Positions 63,576 to 64,000 of a stretch of DNA of 64,000 nt are shown one piece after another. The DNA is taken from positions 1-64,000 of the forward strand of contig NZ_JAABRQ010000003.1 in the NCBI RefSeq assembly GCF_011390835.1. The letters run 5' to 3'. The number at the start of each line of letters is the position of its first letter. Position 1 is the stretch's first letter. Under the pieces are notes generated by a model. That model was given only the letters and a program-made list of their open reading frames with translations. It made no database searches and was not told where the DNA came from. Source of the stretch: Hydrogenophaga sp. Lineage in GTDB: Bacteria; Pseudomonadota; Gammaproteobacteria; Burkholderiales; Burkholderiaceae_C. A program made the translations under genes and the position numbers.

Positions 63576-64000
63576 TCATGCGGCCAGTTTCCATTGTTTT
63601 TGTGGGGGGGGGTGCAGCGCCTCGAGGCCGGCGACCCAGGCGTCGAAGCTGTCGCGAACGCAGTCGAGCTGAGCGCGTGCCGAGATCAACCCGTTGATGT
63701 GGGCGCGGAAACGGGCCGCGGCGCCCGCGGGCAATGGCAGCGCCTGCGCGTACCAGCCCAGGTGTTTGCGCGCGCTGCGCACGCCGGTGAGCTCGCCATA
63801 CAGCCGGTGATGGTCTTCCAGGTGATCGAGCAGCCAGCCCTTGACCTCCATCAGGTCGGGCGGCGGCAGGTGCTCTCCAGTGGCGAGAAAGTGCGCAATC
63901 TCGCGGAAGATCCACGGTCGGCCCTGGGCCGCGCGACCGATCATGAGGGCATCGGCGCCGGTGCGGGCGAGCACATCGCGCGCCGCCTCCGGGCTGCAGA
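63576..64000 (-). CDS. dusB: tRNA-dihydrouridine synthase DusB, C-terminal part (runs off the window)
   Basis: The C-terminal portion of a DusB-type flavoenzyme that reduces uridines in tRNA D-loops. The frame stays open to the window end, reading CSPEAARDVLARTGADALMIGRAAQGRPWIF, with the family motif GADALMIGRAAQGRPWIF-like segment. The first 200 or so residues lie outside the window. The track start at 63974 is only an internal GTG. It lies 61 bp upstream of fis, the standard dusB-fis operon. Confidence 0.93.
   Translation of the reverse strand, partial: CSPEAARDVLARTGADALMIGRAAQGRPWIFREIAHFLATGEHLPPPDLMEVKGWLLDHLEDHHRLYGELTGVRSARKHLGWYAQALPLPAGAAARFRAHINGLISARAQLDCVRDSFDAWVAGLEALHPPPQKQWKLAA

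Noticed and set aside
1-64000. CRISPR arrays, insertion sequences, prophage genes, rRNA
   Set aside because: No regularly spaced direct repeats, no transposase or integrase motifs and no rRNA sequence were seen on either strand.

Overview
The window is a stretch of GC-rich bacterial chromosome with dense, mostly co-directional operons. Gene content and order point to a betaproteobacterium of the order Burkholderiales, most likely family Comamonadaceae (Hydrogenophaga- or Acidovorax-like). Supporting this are the caa3-type oxidase operon with its small helper genes (DUF2970, DUF2909, a 37-residue assembly protein), the algH-ruvX-pyrR-pyrB-pyrC' operon, the hemL / thiD / rubredoxin / pilGHIJ-chpA block, the dusB-fis pair, and a GC-rich intergenic repeat beginning CACCGCGGAACCGGC that I recall from comamonad genomes. 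I see no phage, transposase, CRISPR array or rRNA. This is mainly core chromosome.

Layout. (1) 0.1-9.6 kb, minus strand: a complete aa3/caa3 cytochrome c oxidase operon. It runs coxB (with fused cytochrome c), ctaD, a 37-residue assembly protein absent from the ORF track, cox11, DUF2970, cox3, SURF1, an SCO-like thiol protein, heme A synthase, heme O synthase and SCO. A perfect FNR-type palindrome lies just upstream of coxB. (2) 9.7-16.4 kb: housekeeping genes, namely DUF2244, a BioC-like methyltransferase, ComF, TrmL, MaoC, a ParA-type ATPase, TauE, DUF1841 and a diheme cytochrome c. A second perfect FNR-type palindrome lies between the cytochrome gene and moxR. (3) 16.6-25.8 kb, plus strand: a MoxR ATPase, a GNAT acetyltransferase, a VWA protein, the TamA/TamB outer-membrane assembly pair and tRNA-Arg(CCU). 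(4) 26.1-33.6 kb: a DUF3482 GTPase with its DUF2868 membrane partner, an Omp85-type barrel protein, and a divergent Fe(III)-type ABC permease/ATPase pair around a symmetrical operator region. (5) 34.0-40.2 kb, minus strand: a copper cluster with an OprC/NosA-type TonB receptor, three DUF2946 proteins, a Crp/Fnr regulator, a Spy/CpxP-like periplasmic protein, a PCu(A)C copper chaperone and a second SCO. (6) 40.3-48.8 kb: a glutathione transferase, CbpA/CbpM, PlsC, the pyrimidine operon and a photolyase. (7) 48.8-58.6 kb, minus strand: the Pil-Chp chemosensory system for type IV pili (pilG, pilH, pilI, pilJ, chpA). (8) 58.7-64.0 kb: rubredoxin, a ThiD-like kinase, hemL, purH, fis and the C-terminal part of dusB, which runs off the window edge.

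How the parts fit. The oxidase operon and the copper cluster are functionally linked: copper taken up through the OprC-like receptor could be passed through PCu(A)C and the SCO proteins to the CuA and CuB centres of the oxidase. The two FNR-type sites suggest oxygen control of the oxidase and of the diheme cytochrome c. The most noteworthy items are the two exact FNR palindromes, the copper cluster with three divergent DUF2946 paralogues and its own Crp/Fnr regulator, the SCO-like CxxxC protein inside the oxidase operon, the metal-ligand-less PyrC', the methyltransferase without a recognisable SAM motif, and two orphan stretches (25.8-26.05 kb and 33.6-34.0 kb). All assignments come from reading sequence and recalled family knowledge. 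No search was run.
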